Counted from the stretch's first letter, positions 41,554 through 51,096 are shown. The stretch is 64,000 nucleotides of DNA from Roseovarius sp. (GCF_027019125.1 NZ_JALUXE010000030.1:434001-498000), one strand, 5' to 3'. Notes: a model not told the origin generated them from the letters alone. Translations and numbers: made by a program.

Positions 41554-42519
41554 ATGGTGCAGGATGTAACGCTCGTGGCCGCAGGCCTCGTGTTGTTGTT
41601 CGTGGGTGGGGAGGCGCTGGTGCGGGGCGCTGTGGCCATGGCCGAGCGGATGGGCGTGTCCAAGCTCTTGATCGGGTTGGTCATCGTGGGCTTTGGCACC
41701 TCCACGCCCGAATTGTTGGTGTCAGTCAATGCCGCGCTGGACGGGGCCTCGGAGATCGCCCTTGGCAATGTCGTGGGGTCGAACATCGCCAATATCCTGC
41801 TCATCCTCGGTTTGGCGGCGGTGATTGCACCGATCATGGGCTGGGCCCGCACGGCGGTGCGCGAGGCCTTGGTGGCGACGCTGGTCAGTCTTGTGGCCTT
41901 TGCACTGGTGCAGGGCGCGGTGATCAGCCGGATGGAAGGGATCGCCATGTTGCTGGTCATGGTCGGCTATCTGGTTTCGAGCTATTGGCTGGAACGGCGT
42001 GACCGCACGGCACAAACCTTTCAGCATGAGGCGGAAGCGTTTGAGGGGCTGCCCGCCGCCCGGCCCTGGTTGCCGCCGCTCTTGGCCCTGGGGGGTATTG
42101 CGGCGCTGGTGTGTGGTGCCGACCTGCTGGTTGAGGGGGCGGTGAACATCGCGCGCGTCTTTGGCGTGCCCGATGCGGTGATCGGGCTGTCGCTGGTCGC
42201 GGTCGGCACATCCTTGCCGGAACTGGCGACCTCTATCGTCGCTGCGATTCGGCGGCAATCCGATGTGGTGCTGGGCAATGTGATCGGCTCGAATATCTTT
42301 AACATCCTGGCCATTCTGGGGGTGACGGTGGTGATCCAACCCATCGAGGTCAGCGCGCGGTTCCGCGAGATCGACACGCCGGTGATGCTGGCGGCGGCGC
42401 TCTTGCTCCTGGCGTTGCTCTTTGCCACGCGCGGGATTGGCCGGGTCTGGGGGGCCGCGATGCTGGCGATCTATGCGGCCTATATGGTGGTTCTCTTTGC
42501 CGGCGGCATGGTCGCCTGA
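41554..42519 (+). CDS. CaCA-family calcium/sodium exchanger (YrbG type)
   Basis: 321 residues, ten predicted membrane helices made of two inverted repeats. Each repeat carries the alpha motif: GFGTSTPELLVSVNA ... GNVVGSNIANI in the first and AVGTSLPELATSIVA ... GNVIGSNIFNI in the second, which bind Na+ and Ca2+. A short loop around residue 150-160 (QTFQHEAEAFEGLP) divides the halves. Ion specificity is inferred from the family. No clear neighbour partnership except the ion-transport genes that follow. Confidence 0.9.
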   Translation: MVQDVTLVAAGLVLLFVGGEALVRGAVAMAERMGVSKLLIGLVIVGFGTSTPELLVSVNAALDGASEIALGNVVGSNIANILLILGLAAVIAPIMGWARTAVREALVATLVSLVAFALVQGAVISRMEGIAMLLVMVGYLVSSYWLERRDRTAQTFQHEAEAFEGLPAARPWLPPLLALGGIAALVCGADLLVEGAVNIARVFGVPDAVIGLSLVAVGTSLPELATSIVAAIRRQSDVVLGNVIGSNIFNILAILGVTVVIQPIEVSARFREIDTPVMLAAALLLLALLFATRGIGRVWGAAMLAIYAAYMVVLFAGGMVA

Positions 42520-42604
42520 GCCGCGCGCGCATCCCGGCGAAAACCTGCCCCGTGATGGGCAAGCTTCGATTCCCAATTCCTGAAATTCCAGCTATTTCAG
42601 GGAT

Positions 42605-45121
42605 ATGGATATTGTTCTTGTCACGACGATCATTGCGTCGCTCTTTCTGGTGATTGCGGCCGCCGATCCTTTGGCGGCGCGTCTGCGGCTGCCCTACAGC
42701 GTGATCCTCGCCTGTCTGGGGATGCTGATCGGGGTGGGGGCGATCTTTTTCCTGCGCACCGAGTTGACCGATGCGCTCAATCCGGTGGCCGAGGCCATTC
42801 TGGGGCTGCCGATCCGGTCGAACGTGTTTCTTTACGTCTTTCTGCCAACGCTGCTCTTTCAGGTCACGCTTGGGGTCAACCCGCGCAGGATGATGGACGA
42901 CTGGGTGCCAATTCTGGTGTTGGCGGTGGTGGCAGTCGTGGTGGCGACGCTGGCGGTGGGCTATGCCTTGGCCTGGGCCAGTGCGCTGCCTCTGGTGGCC
43001 TGCCTGCTGATCGGCGCGATTGTCAGCACGACGGACCCATCGGCGGTGGTGGGGATTTTCCGCTCGATTTCGGCACCGCGCCGGTTGTCGCGGATCATCG
43101 AGGGCGAGAGCCTCTTGAATGACGCGGCGGCCATCGCGCTCTTTGGTCTCTTCATGGCGTTCGTGATGTTGGGGGTTCCGGATCCGAGTTTTCAGGACGC
43201 CCTCGCGCAGTTTCCGGTGCTGATCGCAGGTGGGGCGGTGGCGGGCTGGCTGATCGCGCGGATCGCCGTGTGGCTGATGGCGCTGATGGCGCGCTACGAG
43301 CTGGCGGTGATCTCGGTCTCGGTCGCGTTGCCCTATCTCGCCTATATCGGTGCGGAACAGAGCATCGGGGCCTCGGGTGTGATCGCGGTCGTCGCGGCGG
43401 GGCTCACACTGAACCTCACGGGGCCTGCGCGATTGCCGCCGCTGATCTGGACCAACCTGCGCGAGGTCTGGGATTTGCTGGCGCATTGGGCGGGGGCGCT
43501 CATCTTTATCCTTGCCGCGCTCCTGATCCCGCGCCTGCTGGAGGAGGTGCGGGCAGGGGATTTCGTGCTGATCCTTGTGGTCATCGCGGCGGCCATCGCG
43601 GCGCGGGCGGTGATCCTCTTTGGTCTCATGCCGGTGCTGAGCCTTCTGCGGCTCTCTCCGGTGGTGGAGCGGCCTTATCGTGTGGCGATCCTCTGGGGGG
43701 GATTGCGCGGGGCGGTCACGCTGGCGCTTGCCCTTGCCGTGACCGAGAGTTTCCGGGTGCCGGTCGAGGTCAAGCGGCTGGTGGGTATTCTGGCCACCGG
43801 CTTCACGCTGTTCACGCTGCTCGTGCAGGGCACGACGCTCAGGTGGGTGATCGGGCGGCTGGGGCTTGATCGGCTCTCGCCACTGGATCAGGCGTTGAGC
43901 AATCAGGTGATCGCCGTGGCGCTTCAGACCGTGCGCGCGGATGTGGCGCGCACCGCCGAGAACTATGAGTTGACGCGTGAAACGGTGCGTTCGGAGGCCA
44001 AGCGCTTTGCCGAGCGGCTGGACCGGGCGGTCGAGACCGCCGAAGAAGGGGCCGAGATACAGGACCGCGACCGTATCACGCTGGGGCTGATCGCGCTTGC
44101 GGGGGCGGAGCGCGATACGATCCTCGCACGGTTTCGCGAACAGGCGATTTCGGCGCGGTTGTCGGAACAGATCCTGACCGAGGCGGATCGTCTGATCGAG
44201 GCGACCCGCTCGGGGGGGCGCACCGGCTATCAGCGTGCGGCGCGGCGCAGTCTGCGGTTTGGGCGGGCCTTTCGCTTTGCCGTGCTGCTGAACAATCGGT
44301 TGCGGATTTCGCGGCCCCTCGCCTTGATGACGGCAGACCGGTTCGAGGTGCTGTTGTCGCAGCGCCTGATCCTGCGCGATCTGAGCGGGTTCATCGACGG
44401 GCGTATCCGGCGCATCCATGGCAAGCGGGTGGCCGACCTCCTGCACGAGTTGCTGGCGCGGCGGCAAGAGGCGGTGGAAACCGCACTTGAGGGGCTGCGC
44501 CTGCAATATCCCGGCTATGCCGAGGAACTGGAGCGCCGGTTCATCCGCCGCACCGCGCTGCGGCTGGAAGAGCGCGAATATGGCATGTTGCGTGAGGATG
44601 GGCTGATCGGCGCGGAACTGCACGTGGCCTTGATGCAGGATATTGCCACGCGCCGCCTGCGCGAGGAACAACGCCCCAAGCTGGACGTGGCCGTGCAAAA
44701 GGCCGAACTGGTGCGGCAATTCCCGCTCTTTGCCGATCTCGACGAGCGCAGTTTGCGGCAACTGACGCGCGCGCTGCGCACGCGCTATGTCAACGAGGGC
44801 GATGTGATCCTGCGCAAGGATACGCCCGCGCGGCGCGTGTTCTTTATCGCCTCTGGCGCCGTGGAACTGGCGGTTGCGGGGCAGACATGGCGTTTGGGAC
44901 GGGGCGAGATGTTTGGCCAGATGGCCATCCTGATGCAGAAACCGCGCCGCACGGCGGCAACGGCAATCTCCTCCTCGACCTTGCTGGTGCTGGACGAGGC
45001 GCGGTTTCGGCGATTGCTCAGGCGCAGCGCGGGGTTGCAAGAGGCGGTGCGTCAAAGCGCCAAGGCGCGCGGGGTCAAGACCGACGCCTTCACCATTCCG
45101 GAGTTGATCGAACAGGACTGA
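42605..45121 (+). CDS. CPA1 Na+/H+ antiporter fused to a cyclic-nucleotide-binding domain
   Basis: 838 residues. About 1-410: NhaP/CPA1 transport domain with twelve or so helices and the ion-site region STTDPSAVVGIF ... EGESLLNDAAAIALF. About 420-690: a long, charged, helical cytoplasmic segment. About 700-825: a cNMP-binding domain (FPLFADLDERSLRQL, IASGAVELAV, phosphate cassette GEMFGQMAILMQKPRRTAA). The cassette keeps Arg, so it may bind cAMP or cGMP, but this is inferred. The layout recalls SOS1/sperm NHE exchangers gated by nucleotides. Followed by the structured leader of sulP. Confidence 0.88.
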   Translation: MDIVLVTTIIASLFLVIAAADPLAARLRLPYSVILACLGMLIGVGAIFFLRTELTDALNPVAEAILGLPIRSNVFLYVFLPTLLFQVTLGVNPRRMMDDWVPILVLAVVAVVVATLAVGYALAWASALPLVACLLIGAIVSTTDPSAVVGIFRSISAPRRLSRIIEGESLLNDAAAIALFGLFMAFVMLGVPDPSFQDALAQFPVLIAGGAVAGWLIARIAVWLMALMARYELAVISVSVALPYLAYIGAEQSIGASGVIAVVAAGLTLNLTGPARLPPLIWTNLREVWDLLAHWAGALIFILAALLIPRLLEEVRAGDFVLILVVIAAAIAARAVILFGLMPVLSLLRLSPVVERPYRVAILWGGLRGAVTLALALAVTESFRVPVEVKRLVGILATGFTLFTLLVQGTTLRWVIGRLGLDRLSPLDQALSNQVIAVALQTVRADVARTAENYELTRETVRSEAKRFAERLDRAVETAEEGAEIQDRDRITLGLIALAGAERDTILARFREQAISARLSEQILTEADRLIEATRSGGRTGYQRAARRSLRFGRAFRFAVLLNNRLRISRPLALMTADRFEVLLSQRLILRDLSGFIDGRIRRIHGKRVADLLHELLARRQEAVETALEGLRLQYPGYAEELERRFIRRTALRLEEREYGMLREDGLIGAELHVALMQDIATRRLREEQRPKLDVAVQKAELVRQFPLFADLDERSLRQLTRALRTRYVNEGDVILRKDTPARRVFFIASGAVELAVAGQTWRLGRGEMFGQMAILMQKPRRTAATAISSSTLLVLDEARFRRLLRRSAGLQEAVRQSAKARGVKTDAFTIPELIEQD

Positions 45122-45143
45122 GACGCCCGCCCCGCACCGGCAT

Positions 45144-45313
45144 GCTGCGTTGCAGCGATAAGGGCTTGGCATCCGGAGACGGGTCCGGTAAAGGCCACGG
45201 GTAATCGCATGGACCCCGGGTGCAAGCCCCGGGTGGCTCTTCCGGCCGCTTATCCGCCGGATCATTGAACCCTATCAAGATGCACAATCGGGCCGCGCGT
45301 CGGCTGGCCTGAT
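45144..45313 (+). ncRNA. Structured 5' leader of sulP (candidate riboswitch-like RNA)
   Basis: Nested helices with perfect Watson-Crick arms: GATAAG (45157)/CTTATC (45249), GGCTTG (45163)/CAAGCC (45223), GGGTCC (45181)/GGACCC (45211). A hairpin TCCGGC/GCCGGA (45241-45261) holds CTTATC in its loop, so the outer pair can form a pseudoknot. A GCTGC/GCAGC hairpin precedes it (45144). An 8-pair stem ATCGGGCC/GGCCTGAT (45287-45313), with a G-U valid only on this strand, lies just before the sulP start. Candidate alphaproteobacterial sulfate-transporter leader (such as the sul1 motif), but I cannot confirm the consensus. Confidence 0.6.
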
Positions 45314-45328
45314 CGGGACGGATTTCAC

Positions 45329-46819
45329 ATGATTTCAATAGCTGCCTATCGGGCGCAATGGTTTGGCAATATTCGGGGTGACCTGCTCTCGGGGCTGGTG
45401 GTGGCGCTTGCGTTGATCCCCGAGGCGATTGCCTTTTCGATCATCGCGGGCGTGGATCCCAAGGTGGGGCTTTATGCCTCGTTCTCGATTGCCGTGCTCA
45501 CGGCGATCACCGGCGGGCGGCCCGGCATGATCTCGGCGGCGACGGCGGCGACAGCGGTGCTGATGGTGACGCTGGTCCGGGATTACGGGCTGGAATATCT
45601 CTTGGCGGCGACGGTGCTGGCGGGGCTGATCCAGATCGGGATGGGGCTGTTGCGGCTGGGGTTCGTGATGCGCTATGTGTCGAAATCGGTGATGACCGGG
45701 TTCGTCAACGCGCTGGCCATTCTGATATTCATGGCGCAATTGCCGGAACTTGATCCAAGGTCGGTGCCGTGGATCACCTATCCGCTGGTCGCGGCGGGAC
45801 TGGGGATCATTTATCTCTTTCCGCTTGTGACCAAGGCGGTGCCGTCGCCCTTGGTGACAATCATCGTTCTCACGGCGCTCACGCTGGCGCTTGGCCTGGA
45901 TGTGCGCACGGTGGGCGACATGGGCGCGCTGCCCGACACATTGCCGGTGTTCCTGATCCCCGATATTCCGCTGACGTTTCAAACGCTGATGATCATTCTG
46001 CCCTATTCGGTGGCGGTGGCGGTCGTGGGGCTGCTCGAGAGCCTGATGACCCAGAATATCGTCGATGATCTGACCGACACGAAATCCAGCCGGAGCCAAG
46101 AGATGATCGGGCAGGGGATCGCCAATAGCGCCACCGGATTCATCGGTGGCATGGCGGGCTGTGCGATGATCGGGCAATCGATCATCAACGTCAAATCGGG
46201 TGGGCGCGGGCGGCTGTCGTCCTTTGTGGCCGGTCTGTTCCTGCTGATCCTCGTTGTGGGTCTGGGGGATGTGGTCAGCCTCATTCCGATGGCGGCGCTG
46301 GTAGCGATCATGATCATGGTCTCGATCGGCACGTTTTCCTGGTCCTCGATCAAGAACCTGCGCGAGCATCCGCGCTCGTCCTCGATCGTGATGATCGCGA
46401 CGGTGGTGACGGTGGTCTATACCCACAACCTCGCCATCGGGGTGCTGGTGGGGGTGCTTTTGTCGGGCATCTTCTTTGCCGGCAAGATCGCGCAGTTGTT
46501 CCGCATTACGAGCGTGATCTCCAAGGATGGGCGCGAGCGTATTTACCGGGTCGAAGGACAACTGTTCTATGGGTCGGTCGAAGATTTCATGAATGCCTTT
46601 GATTTCAGGGAGGCGCTTGAGAAAGTGGTGATCGACGTGAGTGCCGCGCATATCTGGGATATTTCATCTGTGCAGGCGCTCGACATGGCGGTTCTGAAAT
46701 TCCGCCGCGACGGGGCCGAGGTGGAAATCCGGGGCATGAACGCCGCGTCGGAGACGCTCGTGGACAAGCTGGCGGAACATCACAAGCCAGGGGCCATCGA
46801 CAAGTTGATGGCGCATTGA
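45329..46819 (+). CDS. SulP-family inorganic anion transporter
   Basis: 496 residues: a membrane domain of about 14 helices with the N-terminal signature [30 protein letters not shown], then a C-terminal STAS domain (about 390-496; [25 protein letters not shown]). SulP proteins move sulfate, bicarbonate or other anions, often with Na+ or H+. The nearby Na+/H+ antiporter and universal stress protein make a Na+-coupled process plausible but not proven. The gene is preceded by a structured leader, and its start is only weakly marked (GGGACGGA), so control of translation is likely. uspA-like gene follows after 14 bases. Confidence 0.9.
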   Translation: MISIAAYRAQWFGNIRGDLLSGLVVALALIPEAIAFSIIAGVDPKVGLYASFSIAVLTAITGGRPGMISAATAATAVLMVTLVRDYGLEYLLAATVLAGLIQIGMGLLRLGFVMRYVSKSVMTGFVNALAILIFMAQLPELDPRSVPWITYPLVAAGLGIIYLFPLVTKAVPSPLVTIIVLTALTLALGLDVRTVGDMGALPDTLPVFLIPDIPLTFQTLMIILPYSVAVAVVGLLESLMTQNIVDDLTDTKSSRSQEMIGQGIANSATGFIGGMAGCAMIGQSIINVKSGGRGRLSSFVAGLFLLILVVGLGDVVSLIPMAALVAIMIMVSIGTFSWSSIKNLREHPRSSSIVMIATVVTVVYTHNLAIGVLVGVLLSGIFFAGKIAQLFRITSVISKDGRERIYRVEGQLFYGSVEDFMNAFDFREALEKVVIDVSAAHIWDISSVQALDMAVLKFRRDGAEVEIRGMNAASETLVDKLAEHHKPGAIDKLMAH

Positions 46820-46833
46820 GGGAGGAAAGAGAC

Positions 46834-47688
46834 ATGGCGGACAAGATCATCGCGCTGGTCGACGGCTCGATCTATTCGGCCTCGGTTTGCGAACATGCGG
46901 CGTGGATTGCCGCGCGCACCGGCGCGCCGGTGGAGCTATTGCATGTGTTGGGGAGGCGCGAGGGGGCAGAGACCTCTGATCTCTCGGGGTCGATCCGGCT
47001 GGGCGCACGCACGGCGCTGTTGGAAGAGTTGGCAGCGCTCGACGCACAGCGTGCCAAGCTGGTGGCCAACCGGGGGCGGGCCATTCTGGAGGACGCTCTG
47101 GCGCTGGTGGAGGCGGCGGGCGTGACGGAAATCAGCGTGCGGCTGCGTCATGGCGATCTCGTGGAGACGGTGGGCGAGGTCGAGAAGGACGCCCGCGTGA
47201 TCCTGATCGGCAAACGCGGCGAGGCCGCGGATTTTGCCAAGGGGCATCTGGGGTCGAATCTCGAGCGGATCGTGCGTGCCTGTCACAAGCCGGTCGTGGT
47301 CGCGGCCCGCGCCTTTCGGCCCATCGAGAAGGTGTTGCTGGCCTATGACGGGGGCATCTCGGCGATGAAGGCGGTGGATCATATCGCGCGCAGCCCGGTC
47401 CTTGCCGGGCTCAAGGTGCATGTCGTGACCGTGGGCACGGCCACGGCAGAGGTCAGGAAAGGGCTGGAAGATGCCCGCGCCTTGCTCGCTGCGGCGGGAC
47501 TCGCGGTCGAGACCGAGGTCATCGCCGGACAGCCGGAAACCGCGCTTGGCAAGCTGGTGGATGAGGCGGGGTTCGACATGGTGGTGATGGGGGCCTATGG
47601 CCACAGCCGCATCCGTAGCCTCATCATCGGGTCGACCACGACCGAGATGATACGGTCCTGCAAGGTGCCGGTGGTTCTGCTGCGCTGA
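46834..47688 (+). CDS. Tandem-domain universal stress protein
   Basis: 284 residues with two Usp domains (about 1-150 and 151-284). The second keeps the ATP-binding signature GAYGHSRIRSLIIGSTT; the first ends GKRGEAADFAKGHLGSNLERI, a related but weaker version. GGGAGGAAAGAG lies before the ATG at 46834; the track start six codons earlier lacks it. Probably co-transcribed with sulP, as in other bacteria where Usp proteins regulate SulP transporters. Confidence 0.92.
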   Translation: MADKIIALVDGSIYSASVCEHAAWIAARTGAPVELLHVLGRREGAETSDLSGSIRLGARTALLEELAALDAQRAKLVANRGRAILEDALALVEAAGVTEISVRLRHGDLVETVGEVEKDARVILIGKRGEAADFAKGHLGSNLERIVRACHKPVVVAARAFRPIEKVLLAYDGGISAMKAVDHIARSPVLAGLKVHVVTVGTATAEVRKGLEDARALLAAAGLAVETEVIAGQPETALGKLVDEAGFDMVVMGAYGHSRIRSLIIGSTTTEMIRSCKVPVVLLR

Positions 47689-47731
47689 ATGGGTCTGGCA
47701 GGCTGACCCCTGGTCGAGGGGCAACCGGTCG

Positions 47732-48337
47732 TTAGCGCCCCAAGATCTCGAAATGTGCCTCGGTCGGCACGCAGGCCGCCCCGTTGATCGGCAGGATGTC
47801 CTGTGGGCAGGCAGACATGGCCACCACGCAATCCATCACCGCGCGCAGCACGACGTGATCCCCCGGCTTGCTGAGCGGAGTGCCCCAAGAGGTGCGCCCC
47901 TCGGCATCGACAGGAATATTCATCCACAGGTTCAGCGGGCTGGGGGTTTCGGGGCTGCGCAGGCCCAATTGGCGCAGGGCGGCGTGCAGGTTGTCGGTGC
48001 AGTTGTCATGATATTCGGTGCAGCCCAGAAGCCCGAAGCGATAATCGTCGCAGGCGGCGATCAGCGTGTCGTGGCGGCCCATGGAGCTGTCTTCTTCGAA
48101 CATGAGGATCGGACGACGCCGGTTGGTGACAAGCGCGTCGCCCGCCGTGGGAAAAATGCGGCCCAAGGTGGGGCGGATATGCTCCATCGACATGAACTCG
48201 CTCATGTCATCGGCGCTGAAGGCCCAGGTATCCACCACCTGCGCGCCATGGGTATTGATGATGCGAATAGCCTCTCCGGCGTTCAATCGCGTGGCCTTGC
48301 CGCGCCGGGCGGGGATGGTTTGAAGGGTGGGAGACAT
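47732..48337 (-). CDS. DUF1989 / urea carboxylase-associated family protein
   Basis: 201 residues from ATG 48337 (GGAAAGG upstream); the ORF-track start runs back into the tRNA gene. The family signature is clear: TWAFSADDMSEFMSMEHIRP, GCTEYHDNCTDN and SPLNLWMNIPV. DUF1989 proteins accompany urea carboxylase or aminomethyltransferase-like genes in many bacteria; none are adjacent here. Cys and His in the GCTEYHDNC motif may bind metal. Convergent with the usp gene. Confidence 0.85.
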   Translation of the reverse strand: MSPTLQTIPARRGKATRLNAGEAIRIINTHGAQVVDTWAFSADDMSEFMSMEHIRPTLGRIFPTAGDALVTNRRRPILMFEEDSSMGRHDTLIAACDDYRFGLLGCTEYHDNCTDNLHAALRQLGLRSPETPSPLNLWMNIPVDAEGRTSWGTPLSKPGDHVVLRAVMDCVVAMSACPQDILPINGAACVPTEAHFEILGR

Positions 48338-48445
48338 GCCTGCGCCTTTCCTGAAAGCCTGAGGCAAGCTAGCAGCTTGCGGCCCAATGCCAAGGCCAAA
48401 TCGCGAGACATCGTCGCGATAGTTGGAACCGTCTCTGAGGAGGAT

Positions 48446-48522
48446 TGGTAGCGGAGGAGGGACTCGAACCCCCGACACGCGGATTATGATTCCGCTGCTC
48501 TAACCAACTGAGCTACTCCGCC
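48446..48522 (-). tRNA. tRNA-Met (anticodon CAT, elongator type)
   Basis: Reverse strand, 77 bases with the CCA encoded. Acceptor GGCGGAG/CTCCGCT, D-arm AGCTCAGTTGGTTAGAGC, anticodon stem GCGGA/TCCGC with loop ATCATAA (anticodon CAT), T-arm GGGTTCGAGTCCC. The acceptor lacks the unpaired C1 of initiator tRNA. A CAT tRNA could also be the lysidine-modified Ile tRNA, but the body matches elongator Met of alphaproteobacteria. Confidence 0.95.
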
Positions 48523-48613
48523 AAACCGTGCGGCTAGGTAAGACAGCCCGCGCCAAGCGTCAAGGGCGAAAATGCCGGGATTGGCGCTCTTGTGGCGGGC
48601 CAAGGTTTGTTTC

Positions 48614-50053
48614 ATGATCCAGGCCATGACCGGTCATAACCCCGCAATTCTCAACGAAATCGCCGCAATCGTCGGTGCCGCGCATGTGGCGTCCGGGGCA
48701 GAGGCTGCGCAGTGGTCGCAGGACTGGCCGGGGTTGACCCGGTGGCGGCCATTGGCGGTGGCGCGGCCCAAGACCACGGGTGAGGTGGCGGCGCTGGTGC
48801 GGCTGGCCAATGCGCGGCGGCTGCCCATCGTGCCGGTGTCGGGCAATACCAACCTCGTTAAGGGAACGGTGGCGGAGGGGGCGCTGATGCTCTCGCTCGA
48901 CCGGATGTCGGCCATTCGCGAGATTCGGGCCGATGCGCGGGTGGCTGTGGTTGAGGCCGGGGTGATCCTGGCCACGCTGCATGCGGCGGCGGCGGAACAT
49001 GACCTGATCTTTCCGCTCAGTTTTGGGGCGCGCGGGTCGGCGATGGTGGGCGGCGTACTCTCGACCAATGCGGGGGGCTCGAACGTGCTGCGCTATGGCA
49101 ATACGCGCGATCTTTGTCTGGGGCTCGAGGTGGTGACGCCGACAGGCGAGGTGATGAACCTGATGAGTGCGCTGCACAAGAATAATTCGGGCTATGACCT
49201 GCGTCACCTGATGATCGGGGCGGAAGGCACGCTCGGGATCATCACGGCGGCGGTGCTCAAGCTCTTTCCGCGCCCGAGAGCCTATGCCACGGCGATGGTG
49301 GCGGTGCCGTCGGTCGGGGCCGCTCTGCGGCTGCTCCACCGCCTGCAGGATGAGACCGGGGGCGCGGTGGAGGCATTTGAATATATGCCGCGTTCGTTCC
49401 TGACGGCACTGTTGCAGCGATTTCCACAGATGCGACCGCCGTTTGAAAAGTCTTATGATGTCAACGTCTTGGTCGAGCTTGGGGCGCGGGCACCGCGGGA
49501 TGTGACACCGGATGCCTCAGGTGTGGTGCCAATCTCTGCGCATCTCGAGGCGGTTCTGGCGGGGTTGTACGAGGAGGGGCTGGTTCTCGATGCCATCGTC
49601 GCACAGAGCGAGGCGCAGCGGGCGGAAATCTGGGCGCGGCGCGAGGCCTCGGCGCATATCCTGCGCGTGCGCAAGCCGGTGGTCGAGAATGACATCGCGG
49701 TGGCGACAGATCGGATGGAAGAGCTGATCGCGCGCATTCAAAGTGTCAGCCAAGCAATTGATCCAGATATAGAAAATACTGGCGTTGCACATCTGGGGGA
49801 CGGCAATCTGCACTATGTCGGCTGGCCCTCGCGGGAGGATCCGGCGCTGTGCCGGGCGGTGCAAGAGGCGGTGGAACGCGAAGTGATCGCCCTTGGCGGC
49901 AGTTTTTCGGCGGAACACGGCATCGGCCTGTCGAAACTGCCCGCGATGGCGGCGCACAAGGACCCCGCCGCCCTTGCGATGATGCGCGCGATCAAGGCGG
50001 CGGTGGATCCGAACGGGATATTGAATCCTGGAAAGCTAATTCCCGATCAATGA
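48614..50053 (+). CDS. FAD-linked oxidoreductase (D-2-hydroxyacid dehydrogenase type)
   Basis: About 479 residues. N-terminal PCMH-type FAD domain with VSGNTNLVKGT, LSFGARGSAMVGGVLSTNAGG and NNSGYDLRHLMIGAEGTLGI; C-terminal FAD-oxidase_C domain ending SAEHGIGLSKLPAM. Relatives oxidise D-lactate, glycolate or D-2-hydroxyglutarate. The best single match by pattern is a D2HGDH/GlcD-like enzyme, but the substrate is undecided. I chose ATG 48614 because AAGG lies 8 bases upstream. Convergent with hemC. Confidence 0.88.
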   Translation: MIQAMTGHNPAILNEIAAIVGAAHVASGAEAAQWSQDWPGLTRWRPLAVARPKTTGEVAALVRLANARRLPIVPVSGNTNLVKGTVAEGALMLSLDRMSAIREIRADARVAVVEAGVILATLHAAAAEHDLIFPLSFGARGSAMVGGVLSTNAGGSNVLRYGNTRDLCLGLEVVTPTGEVMNLMSALHKNNSGYDLRHLMIGAEGTLGIITAAVLKLFPRPRAYATAMVAVPSVGAALRLLHRLQDETGGAVEAFEYMPRSFLTALLQRFPQMRPPFEKSYDVNVLVELGARAPRDVTPDASGVVPISAHLEAVLAGLYEEGLVLDAIVAQSEAQRAEIWARREASAHILRVRKPVVENDIAVATDRMEELIARIQSVSQAIDPDIENTGVAHLGDGNLHYVGWPSREDPALCRAVQEAVEREVIALGGSFSAEHGIGLSKLPAMAAHKDPAALAMMRAIKAAVDPNGILNPGKLIPDQ

Positions 50054-50054
50054 C

Positions 50055-51002
50055 TTAGCTGCGCCAGTCAAAGAACCCTTCGCCCGCCTGTGCCAGCAGT
50101 TTCGCCGCCATGGCGCGACCGAGTTCTGCCCCATCCTCGATCGGGGCGGATTGATCGTCTGTCAGGCTCTCGCTGCCATCAGGGCGCAGGATTTCGCCGC
50201 GCAGACGCAAGGTGTTGCCGTTGAGTTCGGCCAGACCGGCAATCGGCGTCTCGCAGGAGCCATCAAGGGCTGCAAGGAAAGCGCGTTCAGAAACAAGGCG
50301 TTGGCCGGTTTCCTTGTGGTGAATGGCGGCCAGCATATCGGCGGCGCGATGGTCGTCGGCGCGGCGTTCGATGCCAATCGCCCCTTGGGCCACGGCGGGC
50401 AGCATCACGTCGGCCTCGATGGCGCAGGTGGCCACCTCGGATCGGCCAAGGCGGTTGAGACCGGCCATCGCGAGAAAGGTGCACGCGGCCACGCCGTCGG
50501 CCAATTTTTTCAATCTTGTCTGGACGTTACCGCGAAACTCGACAACCTCGAGATGCGGATAGGCGACCAGAACCTGGGCCTTGCGCCGCAAGGAGGAGGT
50601 GCCGACGAGAGCACCCGCGGGCAAATCCGCCAGAGAGGGCGCGGACGGCGAGACAAATGCGTCGCGGACGTCTTCGCGCGGCAGGTAGGTGTCGAGCAGG
50701 AGACCCTCGGGTTGCAGGACAGGCATGTCCTTCATCGAGTGGACGGCGATGTCGATGTCGCCGCTCAAAAGCGCCTGTTCAATCTCGCGGGTAAAGAGCC
50801 CCTTGCCGCCGATCTCTTTGAGAGGGCGATCAATGATCTGATCGCCGGTCGTCTTTATGACAACGATTTCAAAGGCTTCTTCGGGCAGATCAAAGGCCGC
50901 ACCAAGGCGCGCGCGTGTCTCATGGGCCTGGGCAAGCGCCAGAGGCGATCCGCGGGTGCCGATCTTGAGCGGGTGGGACGGGGTGGGTAAATCGCGTGTC
51001 AT
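50055..51002 (-). CDS. hemC: Hydroxymethylbilane synthase HemC
   Basis: Porphobilinogen deaminase, joining four porphobilinogens into hydroxymethylbilane. 315 residues from ATG 51002 (MTRDLPTPSHPLKIGTRGSP). Motifs: IGTRGSPLALAQA, GGKGLFTREIE, VHSMKDMP, GTSSLRRKAQ and FRGNVQTRL, and the dipyrromethane-binding Cys in LDGSCETPIAG. The track start 38 codons upstream crosses the divergent promoter region. Divergent from hemE, with a TTGACA-N8-TGTCAA palindrome between them. Confidence 0.97.
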   Translation of the reverse strand: MTRDLPTPSHPLKIGTRGSPLALAQAHETRARLGAAFDLPEEAFEIVVIKTTGDQIIDRPLKEIGGKGLFTREIEQALLSGDIDIAVHSMKDMPVLQPEGLLLDTYLPREDVRDAFVSPSAPSLADLPAGALVGTSSLRRKAQVLVAYPHLEVVEFRGNVQTRLKKLADGVAACTFLAMAGLNRLGRSEVATCAIEADVMLPAVAQGAIGIERRADDHRAADMLAAIHHKETGQRLVSERAFLAALDGSCETPIAGLAELNGNTLRLRGEILRPDGSESLTDDQSAPIEDGAELGRAMAAKLLAQAGEGFFDWRS

Positions 51003-51048
51003 GGCGCAGGTGTAGACGTGACAAAGCGACGTGGCAAGCGCCTGACGC

Positions 51049-51068
51049 TTGACATCTGGAAGTGTCAA
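51049..51068. promoter_or_regulatory. hemC-hemE divergent promoter/operator palindrome
   Basis: TTGACA, 8 bases, TGTCAA between the two start codons. Each arm reads TTGACA in one direction, so it offers a consensus -35 box on both strands, or is an operator. The -10 boxes are weak. Confidence 0.45.
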
Positions 51069-51096
51069 GGCGACCACAGGCAAAACGGAGGAACCG

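Noticed and set aside
42350-45265. 971-residue minus-strand ORF opposite the antiporter
   Set aside because: Shadow ORF; the plus strand has clear CPA1 and cNMP domains.
45122-45328. tRNA, RNase P, tmRNA, cobalamin or TPP riboswitch in the sulP leader
   Set aside because: None of the required conserved cores or loops is present; the helices fit none of these folds.
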